A stretch of DNA of 64,000 bases from assembly GCA_013397865.1 (NCBI GenBank), contig VZTI01004617.1, forward strand, positions 2,460,359 through 2,524,358. Reading direction: 5' to 3'. The position numbers were made by a program, and so were the translations under genes. Origin of the DNA: Struthidea cinerea (lineage: Eukaryota; Chordata; Aves; Passeriformes; Corcoracidae). Under the pieces are notes generated by a model that was given only the letters and a program-made list of their open reading frames with translations, was not told the DNA's origin and did not search any database. Shown one piece after another: positions 61,041-64,000 of this stretch (position 1 is the stretch's first letter; each line of letters opens with the position of its first letter).

Positions 61041-62885
61041 ACGTATGATTTGGTCAATTCACTTATACCTTTCTTCACACTTTGAAGAAAATAGGCAAAA
61101 GTTGGTGAGAACAGAAAGGTAAACTCTTGGAGGCTGCAAAAGTTAATACCCACGAAATCCTCCCACTTCAGTGCCTAGTAAAATGTTACAGGCTACTATG
61201 GTTTTTGTCATCAGTGGGTTTTATAGACCCTCTTAATGCCGTGCAAACCTTTTACAATTAATCAGCAATTATCAGCCTGTTAAGGAAGTTGCACAACACT
61301 GCAGACTTTGACAGCTGACTCATTTTATTGACAAATATGTTGTCAGCCAATAGGTGTTGTTCTAGAGAGATTTCTTTGGAGATGACTACGAATCAGTACT
61401 CGGAACAGTGAAATTCACCCTGTTATTGACTGAGATTAAAAACCAAACAAACTCTATCAGTGATCAAAAGGTGCATCTGCTCTTTGAAAAGCAAAGTTTA
61501 GTGCTCCATAAATTCAAACAGCATCACTCATGTGATCTTTGGAATCAATATTACAATAAGCAATTGTCAGTTCTGCCAGTGCTGCATTGAGTAATTAAAA
61601 GTCATTAGTTTTAAGGGGTTCCACTGGCAACATGGGGTCGATGTGCATTGATATGTTTTCTCTAATCAATAGTGTGGGCAAGAGTCAATCTTCCTGGCTG
61701 ATAAGCACATCTGCAAGTTAAAATCAGATTATTTACTATTAGTTCTAATGTATACCATATCACCTTTTACAGAAAGTAGGTCCATATCTGAAGAAGGATA
61801 ATGATAAAAGCCTTAGAGAGAGAGGCAGGTTCACTTGACATATTTGTTATTTCTTTTGCTAAGCATAAATTTTGCAGGGCAGTAGCAGATCTTCCCTTAC
61901 AGACTCCAAGCAACAGAACAATTGCTAGAAAGAGTGGCTCTTGTGTAATTCAGAAAGAAAATAACAGCAAATGAAAAAAGCAGCAGGAAACTCCATGTGG
62001 GGGAAAATTCCTTGTGTTGTTGATACAGTGAAGTGTTTCCTTCATGCTCTTACAGAGATATGTTTATTCTGGGAACAGTGTTCCCCAAAATGGCTAAAAC
62101 CCCTCTGCAGCCCATCTGTGCAATCCCAGAGCAGCTCTGGCAGGGGCAGGACAGCCAGGCTCTGCTGTGGGCATCAGCAGGGCTCCGGGGGCACAGAGCC
62201 CAGCCAGCCTGCCCAGCTGAGCAGCAGCTTGTGGGGCTCTTGGTGATTTCCCCCACCCCTCCGTCAGACTGGAAATACCTCCAGGTGTTCTTGGCAGTTC
62301 AATATATCCCTTGGCTGCAGCTGTAAGTCTCTGTTTTGTTTCTGTTTCCTCCTCTCACCAGCCTGCCTGGGCTTTGCTGCCTGTATTTGATCCCTCCTGC
62401 AAGTCCTGCTTGTTGTATCTGCACCTGAGCTTCCCGGCCCTTCCCTTGGCTTCCCAACATGCTTTCTACTTACCCTTTGGCTCCATAGTTTTGGGTTTCT
62501 TGGCTCAAAATGTGATCATTCCTGTTTAAAACCTTGGCTGAGACAAATGCCTTTTTTTTGGTCTTCTCTGGGTTTGGGCAGAGATGGGTCTCCCTGTGTG
62601 TCTGCACTTGATTCCAAACCCAGCCCAAGCCTAGCTCCGACCTGCAGGCCCTGACTGCCACGTGCTGCCTGTCAGCCCTACATATTCAGTAAGGTCAGTG
62701 AGTTCATGTGTGGGGACGTAAAAAAAGGATGTGTCTGTCTGAAGCTCATTTTGAGTTTGTTGTGAAAGCTGGGAACATAACATGGTCCATCCATGGTTAT
62801 GCCTGTGCTGCTGTCTTGTATGGTCCTCCTGGATAAAACATGGCTTATGTGTTGCTGCTGCAATCCTACTGCCCATCGTGCTGCA

Positions 62886-62899
62886 CTCACACACACACA
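62886..62899. repeat. (CA)n microsatellite, short
   Basis: CTCACACACACACA: about six CA units. Too short to be strongly polymorphic, but a standard dinucleotide repeat. Confidence 0.85.
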
Positions 62900-63111
62900 T
62901 ACCTCTTGTTGATCGGGATCAGCTGTAGTTTAAAGGCAATTAGTAGCACTTTAGGGAAAATATTTCCATGTATCTTTTTAAGTGAGAAATGATTTTTCAT
63001 ATTGATTTGTACTCTGAGACTTAGTATAACATCCTATAACAATAACATATCTGGGATTCCTTCCCTGTTGCACACATAGGCCCATATTTTCAGTAGGATA
63101 GCCTTCATTTG

Positions 63112-63165
63112 AAGGTTGGACTTGATGATCTTGGAGGTCTTTTCCAACCTTAATAATTCTACATG
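63112..63165 (+). mobile_element. CR1 LINE 3' tail, plus strand
   Basis: The CR1 3' end signature is present: GGTTGGACTTGATGATCTTG followed by GAGGTCTTTTCCAACCTTAA and TAATTCTACATGG. Only about 54 bp is clearly CR1; sequence upstream of 63112 is not recognised. A very strongly 5'-truncated insertion. Confidence 0.88.
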
Positions 63166-63649
63166 GTAACATGGACAAGGAAAGCACACGAAGAAGTAGG
63201 GATTGAGGTGATCTCAAACAGCATCACCCCCACATCCTGCAGTGAGGAGGATTTATCACCCCGCAATGATAAAACTTGATCACTATTTCAAGTGACGTAC
63301 AAGTGATGTGTGGGAGTTGTGCTGGTGTTGCCCACAGGCGGCTGTTTGTATCCATCTACCTGAGCATGACTGGAAGAGCAGAAGGAGTTGGCTCTTGGGA
63401 AGGTCCTCCGGTCTGGTGGCACAGCCGGTTGTCCTTGGCTGCTACCAGATGACAGAGACCTCTCAGGAGGGTGTTCTGGTCTCTACACACGATTAGGACA
63501 GGATAGATTTGCTTAATGTGGATCCAGCCTGGCTGCATCCCTATGGCAGCAAATCCTCCCACTGATTTTATGCTCTGAGGAGCTGCATTTCCTACAGACC
63601 TTAAGATGATCTTTATGGAAATGCGTGGTTTTGGCGCTGAAGGTCTCAA
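63166..63649. other. Unassigned stretch between two CR1 tails
   Basis: No supported gene. A 169-codon minus-strand frame (63356-63865) runs through this segment and across the putative CR1 tail at 63650-63700, with a 62-codon plus-strand frame inside it, and has no recognisable domain. The segment may be a diverged CR1 body belonging to the tail at 63650, but I cannot recognise it. Confidence 0.5.
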
Positions 63650-63700
63650 TCTTGATCCTGACGAGTCCCTTCCAATTTGAGATATTCCATGACTCCGTGA
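63650..63700 (+). mobile_element. Probable CR1-type 3' tail, plus strand
   Basis: CTTGATCCTGACGAGTCCCT continues as TCCAATTTGAGATATTCCAT and GACTCCGTGA, resembling the CR1 subfamily ending GGGTCCCTTCCAACTCAGAT-ATTCTATGATTCTGTGA. It is diverged, so it could instead be the end of another avian element that shares this tail type. The body upstream is not recognised. Confidence 0.55.
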
Positions 63701-64000
63701 TGTCTGGCACTGACCAGGATGGCAGCTGTAGCAGGGGACTGCAGCAGGGCTGTGTTCCATGCTCGTGGAGCAGGAGGGCAGCAGCAGTCGGAAGAGGTGA
63801 CCTGCCATGTGTGACACCAGATATATGAGAATAACCAGTGACTGCATCTCAGATGAGTCATCCATAAGCAGAGGTCTGATGTGGTAAATTCTAAAGGTAT
63901 AAGCTAGAGGAAAAACATGTTCTCTGTAGGCACGAATTAAGATATTTTACTCTGGCTCTGTGTCACTGTTGTTTTTGTTTTTCACTCAAGCAAGAGACTG
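63701..64000. other. Noncoding end of window, nothing recognised
   Basis: GC-richer to about 63.8 kb (the GGAGCAGGAGGGCAGCAGCA stretch), then AT-rich. No gene, RNA or repeat family recognised. Confidence 0.65.

Larger units (their letters stand above)
54405..63111. other. Noncoding stretch, no gene recognised
   Basis: About 8.7 kb without a supported gene. Open frames reach 128 codons (56601-56987, minus) and 113 codons (54522-54863, minus), both without a recognisable domain. It contains a minus-strand G-quadruplex candidate at 58070-58088, a GT-rich stretch at about 60785-60842, a (GAA)n run at 61024-61040, and a GC-richer block at 62.1-62.3 kb. Confidence 0.65.

Noticed and set aside
63356..63865. 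169-codon minus-strand frame
   Set aside because: It crosses a probable CR1 tail on the opposite strand and shows no recognisable domain.

Overview
This window looks like AT-rich, gene-poor nuclear DNA from a bird. The main evidence is the set of CR1 (chicken repeat 1) non-LTR retrotransposon copies. Several end in the avian CR1 3' signature (GGTTGGACTTGATGATCTT...CCAACCTTA, then ATTCTATG-like units). One 750-bp copy still reads as the C-terminus of CR1 ORF2. I cannot name the species or the order. No operons, bacterial signals, CRISPR arrays, rRNA or tRNA genes were seen.

I found no protein-coding gene I can support. The open frames are short (the longest is 212 codons), often overlap on both strands, lack recognisable domains, and several are shadows of CR1 copies. 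The window is best read as intergenic DNA or part of a large intron. Two short stretches (31786-31996 and 49953-50062) have splice-site-like edges around open frames and are given only as weak exon candidates.

Layout. 1-14.9 kb: unique-looking DNA with small repeats. 14.94-15.93 kb: an old, degraded plus-strand CR1 carrying reverse-transcriptase remnants, split by a younger minus-strand CR1 insertion. 16-34.8 kb: unique-looking DNA with a G-quadruplex candidate, an 18-bp palindrome, a possible ancient repeat tail and one POU-type palindrome. 34.8-35.3 kb: minus-strand CR1. 35.3-43.8 kb: unique-looking DNA with an octamer plus POU palindrome cluster near 37.0 kb and the longest open frame near 43.1-43.8 kb. 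43.8-44.5 kb: a second old CR1, on the minus strand. 47.5-48.2 kb: the best-preserved CR1, minus strand. 50706-50727: a 22-base assembly gap. 54.2 kb: a perfect RFX-type X-box palindrome. 63.1 kb and about 63.65 kb: plus-strand CR1 3' tails.

The repeats give a relative history. The two old CR1 copies resemble CR1 families known across turtles and birds, while the others look younger. What function the region has is probably regulatory: the RFX and POU palindromes are the most specific sequence signals. I found nothing that amounts to a new multi-gene system. Family and motif names come from memory of these families; no database search was run.
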